This document shows positions 48,289 through 58,939 of a stretch of 64,000 nucleotides of DNA, in pieces (within the stretch, counting starts at the first letter, position 1; each line of letters opens with the position of its first letter). This stretch comes from Primula veris (Eukaryota > Streptophyta > Magnoliopsida > Ericales > Primulaceae), in contig OY821745.1 of assembly GCA_963682055.1 (NCBI GenBank), positions 22,007,342 through 22,071,341 on the forward strand. Direction: 5' to 3'. A model generated the notes under the pieces. That model did not search any database, was not told where the DNA came from, and was given only the letters and a program-made list of their open reading frames with translations. The position numbers were made by a program, and so were the translations under genes.

Positions 48289-49528
48289 GAGTATTCACAT
48301 TCATAAAAGGTGTAGGCCCTAAAAACTGTTGAGAGATTGGAGAAACAGTCCCTTCATCATAAGAACCCCCATACATAGACAGATTCTTCATATTGAGATT
48401 ATGCATTTTTCCTTGCAAAGTTTGAATCAAGTGATGATACTGAGATTGAGTCATTGGATCTTCATCACAGTCCTTTTGACCCATACCCATTTTCCCAGTT
48501 TTGCCAGAATTTCCATCAACCTTTCCAAACATACTATTATTAACAAATGGATTTCCCACTTGATGAGCATGTGCCTGACTATGCAACCTATGCCCTGGTG
48601 GGAAACCATGGAGTTTGAAGCATTTTTCTTTAGTATGATTATCCCAGCCACAGTGAGTGCATATTTGCTTCCCTTTCTTAGAAGAACCATGAAAACCCAT
48701 ATTATTCCGAGGCTTATTAGGTATATATCTATTCTGAAAACTCATCTCATTTGATGTTGATGATGGTTTATAACTATTATACATAGCTACAACATCATTA
48801 TTTGGGTTTCCAGAATTAATCATTGACCTTTGCTTCTCCTCTGTAACAACTAGACTAAATTTTTTTCCTAATGATGGCATAGGATTAGTTAGAAGAATCT
48901 GGCCTCTTATACCAGCATATGAATCATTTAAACCCATAAGAAACTTCATTACTATAAACTGATCATTTGCTGCATCTACCCTTTTCATAAGCTCACAAGT
49001 ACATGAAGTAACAACTCCACATATACACCTTGGCACAGGACTAAATTGATGCAAATTATTCCAATTTGTTTCTAAGATAGTAAAATACTCTGTTACACTC
49101 TTAGAATCTTGTTGTAACAAGAACAAATCCTTTTGTATCTCAAAAATTCTAGGTCCATTAGCCTGGGAAAATTTTTCTTTAAGCACATTCCACATTTCAC
49201 CAGCAGTTTGTAAATACAATATGCTAGCCCCAATTTCTTTACCAATTGAATTTAATAACCAGGACTGTACCATCAAATTACATCTTTGCCAAAAGTCATA
49301 ATAAGGATCAGAAATACCTGGTTCTGGCAATTTTCCAGTCAGGAACCCTAGCTTATTTTTAGCCCCAATTGCTAAATGAATTGACCTACTCCATGAGTGA
49401 TAATTGTTCCCATCCAAAGGTGGTGTTACCATTATCGAGCTTGGACTATCACCAGGACTCAAATAATATGGACTGAAATGATTAACTTCTGGAATTGAAT
49501 TATCACCATTAAAATTTGTTGAACCCAT
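48215..49528 (-). CDS. copia gag, separate frame from pol
   Basis: 437 residues from ATG 49528 (MGSTNFNGD). A copia-type Gag domain begins with PLDGNNYHSWSRSI and ..KNKLGFLTGKLPEP, followed by WNVLKEKFSQANGPRIFEIQ. There is a Cys-rich patch PRCICGVVTSCTCEL and zinc knuckle CTHCGWDNHTKEKCFKLHG. It packages element RNA into virus-like particles in the cytoplasm. It runs 74 bases into the pol frame and ends with a short out-of-frame tail (YFFFCVFCTVEFST). The change of frame falls near a CACACA run, so a small slip there may be the cause. Confidence 0.9.
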   Translation of the reverse strand: MGSTNFNGDNSIPEVNHFSPYYLSPGDSPSSIMVTPPLDGNNYHSWSRSIHLAIGAKNKLGFLTGKLPEPGISDPYYDFWQRCNLMVQSWLLNSIGKEIGASILYLQTAGEMWNVLKEKFSQANGPRIFEIQKDLFLLQQDSKSVTEYFTILETNWNNLHQFSPVPRCICGVVTSCTCELMKRVDAANDQFIVMKFLMGLNDSYAGIRGQILLTNPMPSLGKKFSLVVTEEKQRSMINSGNPNNDVVAMYNSYKPSSTSNEMSFQNRYIPNKPRNNMGFHGSSKKGKQICTHCGWDNHTKEKCFKLHGFPPGHRLHSQAHAHQVGNPFVNNSMFGKVDGNSGKTGKMGMGQKDCDEDPMTQSQYHHLIQTLQGKMHNLNMKNLSMYGGSYDEGTVSPISQQFLGPTPFMNVNTHDNVVSFTHRYFFFCVFCTVEFST

Positions 49529-49679
49529 TTGTTGAGAAACGAACAAACCCTAATAATCGTCAAATCGAACGAATTCGCCGAATCGAACCGAAAAAATATC
49601 AATTAAACCCAATTAAAAGGATACTCTCTAATCTAGAGAGAGAGAACTGCGGAAATAACGAAAAACTAAGAGCAATTTT

Positions 49680-49691
49680 GCTCTGATACCA
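49680..49691 (-). other. primer binding site, initiator tRNA-Met
   Basis: TGGTATCAGAGC on the minus strand with no spacer after the 5' LTR. Confidence 0.92.
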
Positions 49692-49915
49692 TGTGAAATA
49701 CAGAGAATCGAGATATAAAGAGAGAAACAATATGAAAATAACAAAGAAGATTTATTATATTTCTCTAAAATTGAAGTACAATGAACTTGCGTTTATATAC
49801 ACAAAAAACTGCTTGTAACTAACTCTAGATATATTTACATATTTGACCTATCTAGTTAACTACTTAATACAAAACACTATCATATATTTACAAAGTAACA
49901 ACACAATATCTAAGA
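49692..49915 (-). repeat. 5' LTR of copia element 3
   Basis: 224 bp, matching the LTR at 44827 with four differences; followed by TAATT. Confidence 0.94.
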
Positions 49916-49920
49916 TAATT

Positions 49921-50335
49921 TAATCATGCTTTTGATGATTCATCATGTTATGTGTTGGGTTTGTCATGCTTTTATATCAAATGATCTTGACTATTATGAT
50001 TAACTATCTGATCTCACAATCTTTTAATATTTATAGTCATAAACTGTTTGGCTGAATTGGTGAAATTTTTTGTGTTTATTTTAGTTATCTTAAATATAGC
50101 TGTCCATATGTCATGTTATTTCTTCTTCTATGCTTATGAACATGCATGCAGTCAAGCTTATTTAATTGTTACTTTGCTGTTCTGTTTCCATTTTGGAGTT
50201 TTTAAAAACTATAAAGTATACTTTTTTCACTTTCTTTGCATCTAGTATAACATTGTTAAGTTTGGATGAGTCCATAGACCTTGAGATTGCCTTATTTCAA
50301 ATTTGCTAATATTATTTAGAGGGGGAATTCCCTAT
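49921..50335. other. intergenic, nothing recognised
   Basis: AT-rich. A short plus frame at 50048-50245 has hydrophobic composition but no family resemblance or context. Confidence 0.5.
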
Positions 50336-50794
50336 AAGTAATTCATAACAATTTATATTTATTCTAAATATCTTGATAATTTCATATTACTCATAGATAG
50401 TACTTTTTAATTATTTAGTTTATTTACTAAAATGTTATACAAACCAAAATATAATAGATATATTTATCTCTCTGCAAACCCAAAAAAATAGTTTTAAATT
50501 ACAACAAAATAAAAAAAAAAACAAAAATATTATAAAAAATCACAAAAATCATAAAAAAATCATAAAAAATCATAAAAAATCACAAAAAATAAAAAGAATT
50601 ATAAAAATGAAAAAATTCACAAAATTTTTAAAAAATTACAAAAATATATATAAATTTTTTTTGTCAATGTAACACTTTCTATACCGAAAAAGCTGTTTTT
50701 TCATCAAAAAAACACTTTTTCCATCAAAAAGTGATTTTTTTTTTATAAAAAAAGTGGGTTTTCCATGAAAATATGCATTTTTTAAATTTAAATG

Positions 50795-51475
50795 AGCTGA
50801 AAGTGCATCTAGTTCAATCGAAAGTACATATATTTCAGTCAAAAGCGTATATAGTTCAATAAAAGTGCATATAGTTCAGTCAAAAGTGCATATAATTAGT
50901 CAAAAGTGCATAAAATTGAGTCGAAATTGCAGTCAATTAATCTGAAAGTACATCTAGTTCCGTTGAAAGTGCATACAATATAGTCGAAAGTAAATATAGT
51001 TCAATAAAAGTGAGTATGCATATAGTTCAGCTAAGAGTGCATCTGGTTCAGCTAAAACTACATTTGGTTCAGCTTAAAGTGCATCTAATTTAGTCGAAAG
51101 TACATATAGTTAAGTCAAAAGTGCATAAAGTCTAGTCAAAAATGAATATAGTACAGTCGAAAGTGCATATGGTTCAACAAAAATGCATATACTTTTGTCA
51201 AAAATGAATCTGATTCAGCTAAAAGTGCATCTGATTCAGCTGAAAGTGCATATGGTTCAGCCAAAAGTGCATATATATAGTTCAATAAAAGTGCATATAG
51301 TTCAATAAAAATGCATATAGTTCTGTAAAATGTGCATCTAGTTAAGCTAAAAGTGCATCTGGTTCTGCTGAAAGTGCATCTAGTTCTGTCGAAAGTGCAT
51401 CTAGTACAGTCGAAAGTGCATAAAGTTCAATAAAAGTGCATATAGTCCAGTACAAAAAGTGCATATAGTTTACTT
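50795..51475. repeat. ~20-bp minisatellite, about 30 degenerate units
   Basis: Units follow AAAGTGCATATAGTTCAGTC with variants (CATCTGGTTCAGC, CATCTAGTTC). Unit length varies between about 18 and 30 bases. It is confined between the inverted arms of the foldback element. Confidence 0.85.
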
Positions 51476-51484
51476 TAAAGTTAA

Positions 51485-51570
51485 AAAAACTGGGTAGATT
51501 CGAACCACCAAACTCTTGAACATCGGTGTTAGGTGCAAGCGCTCTCACCAATTTGAGCTTACGGATCTAA
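51485..51570 (-). other. tRNA-like sequence with pol III boxes
   Basis: On the minus strand TTGGTGAGAGCGC (A-box-like) is followed by GTGGTTCGAATC (B-box-like) at tRNA spacing, then a T-rich stretch. The arms do not give a good cloverleaf. Likely a SINE head inside the foldback element. Confidence 0.4.
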
Positions 51571-52227
51571 AATTATTTACTAAAATTAGTTTCTAAAAAG
51601 GCAATTCAAACTTTAACAAGTATTGAAATGAGTCAAACGAGAGTTAAATACATAAAATTCACTTTTTGATGTAAAAATGTTTATTTATGAAAAAGTGTTT
51701 TTTTATGAAAAAAACAGCTTTTTCGGTGTAAAAAGTGGTATATTGACAAAAAAAATTATATTTTTTTTGTAATTTTTTAAAAAGTTTGTATTTTTTTCAT
51801 TTTTTATGATTTTTTTATTTTTTTAATAATTTTTTGTGATTTTTTGTGATTTTTTTTCATATTTTATAATGTTTTGTGGTTTTTGTGACTTTTTGTGAAT
51901 TTTTGTTATTTTTTGTTATTTTTTATAATTTTTTATGATTTTTTTCATTTATGAGTGAGGTAGGGAGACAGAGATATTTTCTGTTTTTTTTATAAAATTA
52001 GATTTTTTTATATTTTATAAAGTATAAAAAAGTGGTAGCTAAGAGAAATACAAATTATAATAGCTATCTAATATGAATTAAAGTTCAAAAATAGTAAATA
52101 AGGGGTATTCATCCTTATTTAGATTACTGATTGGTTTGGTTTTAACGACGTTCGGAGAAGAAAATATTTGAGTTCCTCTTCGATTTCAATTGTTGATTAA
52201 AGGCTCCAGCAGAAAAAGAGAAAGATT

Positions 52228-55200
52228 ATGGGGAGAATGGATGCTATTCTGAAGGAAAGGCTAATTTCAGATAAGAGTGGCATTTCAGAGGTCATCATTA
52301 CGGTCAATAGTACAGCTGCAATGTGCAGGTGATGCAAATTAATAATCTCACAGTAAATTCTTATATTTAGTTTACCTCTTTGTCTGCATTGGATATATAT
52401 ATATTTATATACTATATTTTTTTTTTATGAAAAAGAGACAAGTAGATTTTTTGTTATGGATTAAGATGCATTTTACTGTTTAGTATATTTAAATCAAGTC
52501 TTATGCTGTAGAATAAAGGAAAATAATACGTTCAGAACAAGACGAACGGCATAGTCAAGTCTGTCATACTAAAAATTTCCAACTATATGTGATTTTCCTT
52601 TCGGTACATGAAGGATGCTTTTTAAAGTGTCTTCTGTTTGCAAGGTCAGCAATTATTTAGTAATGGAAAACTTGGCTCCTTGTATGTGTTCTATTTGAAT
52701 GTTTATAGCTGAAGTATGCCCTTTTTCCCATTTTTAAGTAATGTTCTATATGTGTGTGTTTATTTACACACATTTATTTATATACATTAGTTGAGATAAA
52801 GATTAGGATTTTGTACGGTCTTTTTATTTCTTTCTCATTTGTTTAAGTTTGTAACTTGCTACTGTGGTACTATTCTCTTTTTATGGTTCTCCATTAGAAA
52901 ACTGTTATGTTGATTGTAGGTTTAACAAATTTTGTGCTTTACTGTTCTTAATGCACAATTTATGTATATTGCTACCTGTTTTTGGCCGGAATGATGTTTT
53001 TCTTTTCTTACAATATTGGTTATCAGGTGCCATGAAAATTATCCATGGTTTTTGGATTTGATATCCTTTTTAATAGGGAAAGTGAGGCATGGATTGTTGA
53101 ACTTGTGGTTTGTTGCAAATGCCAGCATTTCTTCAATAATCACATACCATCAGTTTTATTCGGTATAGCAAACGTAATTTTCATATGTCAGTTTCACAAG
53201 GTTAGCAGAACTCCTCCTTTTCCTCTTTCAGTATTAATTATTTTCATATTTTTTGGTTTGAAGGTCTCTCAATAACACAAATTTATTGGCAAGTGCCCCT
53301 TGTACATTTTTTTCTTTTCCTGTTGTCAGATGAAAGAAAATTATTCCTTTTAATGCTTATTTTTTCGGGAGCGAGAAAACAAATTGTTAGCTAAAAAATG
53401 CACGTCGACAAAAGAAAGAAACTAGCACATGCTTTTCTGCCTCAGTAGTTCTGACTAGCTTTACAACTTTACCCTTGTCTTGTTTTTAGCTCTATTTAAC
53501 AAAACTAGTTACCGGATCCTTTAAACCAAACAAGTTTTATTAGTCGAAAACAGATAGAAACTTAATTATAAATAAATAAAAAATTGGCTGAATTCTACAG
53601 CTTATTTTGTGTCCTCTTTTATGTGCTTCTTAGCTTCATCAATTTTTTAATTGATATTTATTCTGTCATCGACTCTGTTTTTTGCATTTGTTAGATCTCA
53701 TCTAAAGTTACGATGATATATTTTTCACTTCTACAGGGCAGGAACAATCGTATCATTTTCCTTTATTTGTCAAGTATTGCTTTTTCTCTCAGTTGTTTTT
53801 CATATGATTAAAATTGGTGCATTTGATCCTGAACATGTGGCTGCTTAAGCCTTAACTGTTTTAAAGCTTCTGAACTATTCATCTTGTTTTCTGTTATGCA
53901 AATATTCACCTCCAAGTTAGCTGTTAAATCGGATGCGCATCATGAATTTACAGTGTAGTAATAATATTCAATTATCTATCCATATGAACTGTAGGATTGT
54001 TGAACATTATAGTGAGAAATATGTTAGTTTTTAAAAGAGATGTTTGAGGACTTCTGCATTATTTGCCCCTAATGAATCTTATTTAGAAGTACTAATAGTT
54101 TCGAATACTTGAATAAACTTTGATTCTAGAACTGGGGGTATCTGTTAGATATTATTTTTTATAAAACATCTAGTCAATAGTTGAAGAGAAATAATTGCAA
54201 TTTGGATTCTTTACTAAACATCTAACATGAATGAGAGGTATATATAGTCAAGTGTTCGTAGTTGTTATGAGAAAACAAGCTCGAGTAATACCTTCTTTGT
54301 TGTATCTTCTACTCCTCTATTAGTTTTTATAATTCTTTTCTTCTATCTATTTATTGTTTTTTTTTCTCTTATATGTTTTTCCTTAGATAGATTACCATCT
54401 TCTTTTATGAACCGGTGATCTATTGAATTTTATAGTTTGTGGTCCTATAAAAGATAAATTATTTCAGTGTGTACTGTAGGATGCTACCTTGGAAAAAGCT
54501 GACAGGGTATGAGATTTCCAAACCAGCAAACGTTAGCTCGAGTAAGATATGCCGTTGCTGCATAGTCTATCTCCTCAGTCGATATTTATTGAAATTATGA
54601 AACTTTCTTTTTCCGAATTTCAAACGTTTGGCCTAATCAAATTAGATTCGCTGACAAGAGAAGTCTTGGTAATTTTTCTGAATTTTATTTTTTTACCATT
54701 ATAATTTTTTAACTATATTTTGTTCTATACTTTTATCCATTGAGAAAGAGTTATGGTTTCATCAAGCCAAGATCAAGTTTTTTAAATACGGCTCCTTTTC
54801 ATACGGTAAAATGTATACTGTCTGTATTTTATGACCCATTCACCTTTAATGCAGTGGAGATAAAAACTTATGAGTAGATTCTTGCACATGGAATTATTAT
54901 TATTATTATTATTATTATTATTTTAATGGTGGGAAAAACCCACTTTTTATTTTTAGATAATATAGAAACATAAAAAAGTGGGGGAAAACCCTCATAGAAA
55001 ACCAATCCGATTGTACAAATGAAAGAAATCAAAAATACAAGTCTTGAATATAAAAACAGTAAACTCTAATGCTCAATAGCATAATCCGAAAAGTACATGA
55101 GAAACTAAAAACATATTACAGTTTGATCAGAATACAATTATGATTATGCGGGTGAAATTATTTCTTATCGAACACTGGTAACTTTGTTCTAGTTGTTTTA

Positions 55201-56124
55201 AAAATTGGAAATTGCCTATGGGTGCCTAATTAGTAATGACAACATCTCAATGTCTGCGATATTATGATTTGTGTATTTATGATCAGTTTACTTTCTATAT
55301 TCAGATTTGAGTGTCATCTACTATATTATTTTGTTGATCCAAAGGTCCTACTGTTGAAGAATGAAGACTTTCTCCTGACTTCATTTTGTTTTTGTTTTTT
55401 ATAGCAATTATCACACTTTTTTTTGGCTATTCAACCACTAGCTCTTACTGTCTCTATCTCTTCTAATGCTTGGGATGCGCATAATTTGGGGCCACTTTTA
55501 AAGTCTGGAGTACAAGGTATTGTGAATTATTTGTTTACATATATTTTAATTTTTAATACGTGTATATTTTATTAAAAAATCACAATTTTAGCTTTAACTG
55601 ACAAAAAATATGAAATAGATCCTAAAGCAAACAAATCTTTAGTAAGAACAAACATCAATTTTTTCCCAAATTTTCATGTCAAAAGCAGGTATGATTCCAC
55701 CAGGAACTGGTCCAAAATTTACCATTGTTTTAGACCAAACAAGTCTTAGTAAGAAAAAACATCGATTTTTCCCAAATATTCATGTTAAAACTAGTTATCA
55801 TTCCATCAGAAACTTGTCTAAAATTTCCCATTGTTCTAGACTTTTACCTTGCTTTCAATTGGTCTCAGGTCCTTAAATCACCATTGAAAATTGATGTGCC
55901 ATTAGCGTGATCCAATCTATAAAGCATGTTGTTGATTGTACTTTATGATGCATACATATATATATGTATGTTATCATAGCTATAGTAAATTTTGTTGCTT
56001 CATATTTCTCTTACCCCCTTTCTCTTTGTTTTAGAGATGCACAACACAAGAATAGTCCTGCGTATTTTTCAAGGCAGGATTAGGGTACCTTCAGGCCAAA
56101 GTACACAAGTTATACTTCAAAATG
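52228..56124 (+). CDS. unidentified multi-exon gene, partial model
   Basis: I do not recognise this protein. Two separate sets of exons have GT-AG borders and compatible phases. First, 52228-52328 (ATG, MGRMDAILKERL...) joins 53027-53162 (CHENYPWFLDLISFLIG...). Second, 54468-54541 (RMLPWKKLTGYEI), 54646-54668 (a 23-base exon, SLTREVL), 55405-55516 (FLAIQPLALTVSISS...) and 56035-56124 (MHNTRIVLRIFQGRIRVPSGQ) form one continuous frame. The link between 53162 and 54468 is unresolved, and the 3' end beyond 56124 is not found. The sequence before the ATG looks like a normal leader. It may be a real host gene with long AT-rich introns, or a decaying copy. The exons are the only patches here that read as normal protein. 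The foldback element lies in its upstream region. Confidence 0.4.
54893..54923. repeat. (ATT)n microsatellite
   Basis: About ten ATT units in an intron of the unidentified gene model. Confidence 0.9.
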
Positions 56125-57033
56125 GTATGCTCTTCTTATAACATTAAATTTGTTTCAATTTGAGTAGGCGTTTAAGGAACATCTTGCTGTAAATCAGTAT
56201 TGTATTATTTGAAAAACTTGACCCGAAACAAGCATTACCAAAAAATGAGCGGCTAGTCCTATTAGAATATCAATTCCACTGATTAACAAAATTATCAAAC
56301 TCTTGCTGCCAACGTTTAATGCTTTTCGGTAAATTTATTATTTATGAAAAAGTTGTTTTTATAATTTTTGTGTGGGAGCAAGTTGCCTTTGTGTTCAATA
56401 TGCTGCGTTGTTGGATTAATTTTGTTCAGCCAACGAACTTAATCATTTGAATATATCCTTGATCAAAAGTGTAACGTATTCGGATCATAGTGAACTATTG
56501 AAAGCAAACAAGGGAATGAATATTCTTCCATTCAGAGATTTTTGTACTCTTTAGGATTTTTAAAATTAATTCATTTATACTGGATTTGAAAAAAAAATGA
56601 GATACTTATTTATAACTGTGGTCGGAATAACTCTTGTACTCTAGGAACTTGATCTTTAGTGAGTATTAAAACCATTTGTAGAAATGCTTGTTAACTTTGA
56701 TTTTATTGACCTTTATGATATTGAATGGTGTGTCTTAAATGCATATAAATGATATTGCCATACCAGCTAGTTTCGTTCTTGTTTATATTTGTAATATGTG
56801 GCAAGTCTGTTTCCTAAGTATATATACCATCCTTGATTTAATACGGATCAGTAAACTTAGAAAGTCATTAGCATGTAGCTTCTTTTTATCCTTATTATGT
56901 TTTTCTGGAAAACAAGTCTCATAAATATTGTTTGTGTATATGTTTAATTTACAAGCACGTTCAGGCATGAGCCAGAAAACATAATGCGAGAAAAAAAAAA
57001 CTTTTGGTTTTTTCCAGGCTTAAAAACTTGAAT

Positions 57034-57106
57034 GTCCTTTTAACTCAGTGGTAGAGTAACGTTTTCCTAATGCCTACGTCATTGGTTCAATCCGATAAGT
57101 GGCATT
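57034..57106 (+). pseudogene. plastid trnT-GGU-like tRNA pseudogene
   Basis: TCCTTTTAACTCAGTGGTAGAG, AGTAACG, GTCATTGGTTCA and ATCCGATAAG follow each other as in chloroplast trnT-GGU, which I compare from memory. The D arm, T arm and acceptor stem are mostly kept. The anticodon arm has diverged, a T-loop base is missing, and the anticodon position reads CCT. A decayed plastid insert (NUPT) in the nucleus is the best reading; no neighbouring plastid genes are visible. Confidence 0.55.
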
Positions 57107-58100
57107 CAGTCTAGAAAAAAAGTAATCTGACTTCCTTTTTATACTTCAACATATGGAATTTTGCACCAAATTATTTTAAAGAACATTGCATTATAGAGGC
57201 TTTCTTAGGAAATGTATTGCTAATATCTTTCCAAAGTTTGGAAAAAGAAAAATAGACACAAAACAGGGGTAATATTTCTTATGGTTTTACCTTGCTGTCA
57301 CCTACATAAAGCCTCTTATAGTTTTTAAATGTAACATTACACTAAATATACACAAGTAAATATTTTTTATTAGTAGTTCGATATTTTCTTCCTTGGATAT
57401 TGTAACTAAAACTATTAATTTTGTGATTTGTATTGTACGAATGTATTCGCTATTCATGTTATATGTCATTTAAGGTGAATTAATTTTGTAATTTTCAACA
57501 TTGTAGCCATGTTTTATAAACCGATGTTTAGACATACTGCTTCGACAATTTAAATTCAGAATTACTCGATTTGAAAGGTAAATAAATGAAGAGACTGTGA
57601 GAGAGAAAGGAGAGGGAAAGAGAGCGAGAAATGGAGAGTAGGAAGAAAAATAGAGGGAGAGAGAGCCAGTGGGATGACAAGCAAGAGACACAGCGGGGAA
57701 AGCCGCCTACTGCATATGAGAACAATAACAATATTTTATAAGTTACAAGTAATTGGTGCACCACTGACTCGCACTCTCCTTCTTACTTCTGTTGTCCAGC
57801 TATTAGAGGTATATCCATATTTATATCAACAAGTTGTTTGATTTCAATATACTAATCAATAATTTTGTTAGTTCAGTATAATAAATCAAAATTGAATGAC
57901 AGTTAAATATACTAAATAATATAAATCCGTATCTACTACAAATTAAGAATAGGAACCATATAAAAAATGATTAGTGTTGGCAACAAAAATTTTCCATCAT
58001 TTCTATCCACGGTATTATTATGTTTACCATCAGCGGAGTTTATTTCATTATGTTTACCATCAGCGGAGTTTATTTCACCCACAGTATCAAATGGAGACAA
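57107..58100. other. intergenic, purine-rich tract and short duplication
   Basis: It contains a GA-rich tract at about 57592-57670. It also has an exact 30-base tandem duplication at 58017-58076 (unit around CATCAGCGGAG). No gene recognised. Confidence 0.55.
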
Positions 58101-58107
58101 GTCAACA

Positions 58108-58117
58108 GCCTATATAA
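58108..58117 (+). promoter_or_regulatory. possible TATA box upstream of the PMD gene
   Basis: CTATATAAAG lies about 50 bases left of the first palindrome cluster. If used, the cluster would be transcribed in the leader, and the tandem-repeat block at 58600-59780 would be a 5' leader intron (possible donor GTATATC near 58579, acceptor ATCATAG just before 59796). Confidence 0.35.
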
Positions 58118-58161
58118 AGAGGATGGATTTTTAAACCTCAAAAATTCTGTAAAAACGCAAT

Positions 58162-58305
58162 GACCGTAGATTAAATCTACGGTCTACAGTGTTTCACTGT
58201 AAACCGTAGATTTAATTTACGGTTTGCATTAGTTTAATTCAAACCGTAGATTAAATCTACGGTTTACAGTGAAACACTGTAAACCGTAGATTTAATCTAC
58301 GGTCT
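58162..58305. repeat. palindrome cluster 1, 40-bp spacing
   Basis: Four imperfect palindromes start at about 58162, 58201, 58241 and 58281. The last three are exactly 40 bp apart. Each has ACCGTAGAT at one side and its complement at the other. The linkers include ACAGTGTTTCACTGT, itself an inverted repeat. The entire block is also nearly self-complementary. Confidence 0.9.
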
Positions 58306-58320
58306 GTGTAATTTCTGTAG

Positions 58321-58395
58321 AAATTACACAGTCAGTCCCTGCTTTTCAAAATTACACAGTCAGTCCCTGCGCGAAAATTACACAGACAGTCCCTG
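58321..58395. repeat. three direct repeats, 22-23 bp
   Basis: AAATTACACAGTCAGTCCCTG occurs three times (about 58321, 58349 and 58375, the last with one change) directly after palindrome cluster 1. Confidence 0.85.
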
Positions 58396-58612
58396 AAAAA
58401 CAGAATGTTACGTTTTTTTTTAAAAAAAATAACATTTTATTCTACACTCTCTCTCTTTCTCTCAAAAACCCCCAATTTTCAACCCAAAAAATCACCCAAA
58501 TCAATCAACCACAATTAACTATCAACTTTCTTAACAAAAAACCCCAAATCATCAATCAAATTTATCCATAATTCAAGGGTATATCTTTTATTCCCTAATT
58601 TATTATGTATTT

Positions 58613-58925
58613 TGTGTAATTTAAATTTGTAAAATAGGAAAAAATATATAAAATATGCAAATCCATAATTCACTTAGCTATATATAATTGTTTGTTGTTT
58701 GTTTATATTAATTATAGAAATTTTAATAATTGTTGATATTTGTCCCATTTTTGCATGTTTTTTTATTTTTTGTAATTTTAATTTGTAAAATAGGAAAAAA
58801 TATATAAAATATGCAAAACCATAATTCACTTAGCTATATATAATTGTTTGTTGTTTGTTTATATTAATTATAGAAATTTTAATAATTGTTGATATTTGTC
58901 ACATTTTTGCATGTTTTTTTATTTT
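58613..58925. repeat. ~160-bp tandem duplication
   Basis: Two nearly identical copies (about 58613-58768 and 58771-58925) share GTAAAATAGG, TATATAAAATATGCAAA, CATAATTCACTTAGC and TTTTTGCATG in order. Confidence 0.85.
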
Positions 58926-58939
58926 GTTTGGTTAATTTG

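Larger units (their letters stand above)
44827..49915 (-). mobile_element. complete Ty1/copia element with TC...CA ends (element 3)
   Basis: Two 224-bp LTRs (44827-45050, 49692-49915) flank gag and pol on the minus strand. TAATT occurs at 44822-44826 and 49916-49920, a perfect 5-bp target duplication that fixes the borders. On the element strand the LTR begins TCTTAGAT and ends TTTCACA, so the usual TG start is TC in both LTRs. The primer site TGGTATCAGAGC (49691-49680) directly touches the 5' LTR, and a purine tract TTGAGAGGGCC abuts the 3' LTR. By eye the LTRs differ at four sites, about 1.8%. Gag style suggests the Ale/Retrofit group, not proven. Confidence 0.95.
50336..52112. mobile_element. 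second AT-rich foldback element with internal minisatellite
   Basis: It has the same plan as the element at 41990. AAAAATCACAAAAA-rich DNA lies on the left and TTTTTGTGATTTTT-rich on the right. Matching inverted blocks around CCGAAAAAGCTGTTTTTTC (about 50690) and GAAAAAAACAGCTTTTTCGG (about 51705) lie inside these. The two elements also share GTACTACTTTTTAATTATTTA-like sequence and a TTTTTCGGT(A/G)TAAAAAGTG segment. The middle here is a minisatellite and a tRNA-like sequence. Ends approximate. It stops about 115 bases before the ATG of the next gene. Confidence 0.55.

Noticed and set aside
58162..58305. CRISPR-like reading of the 40-bp spaced palindromes
   Set aside because: Plant nuclear context, only three to four units, and linkers that are themselves related to each other; not a CRISPR array.
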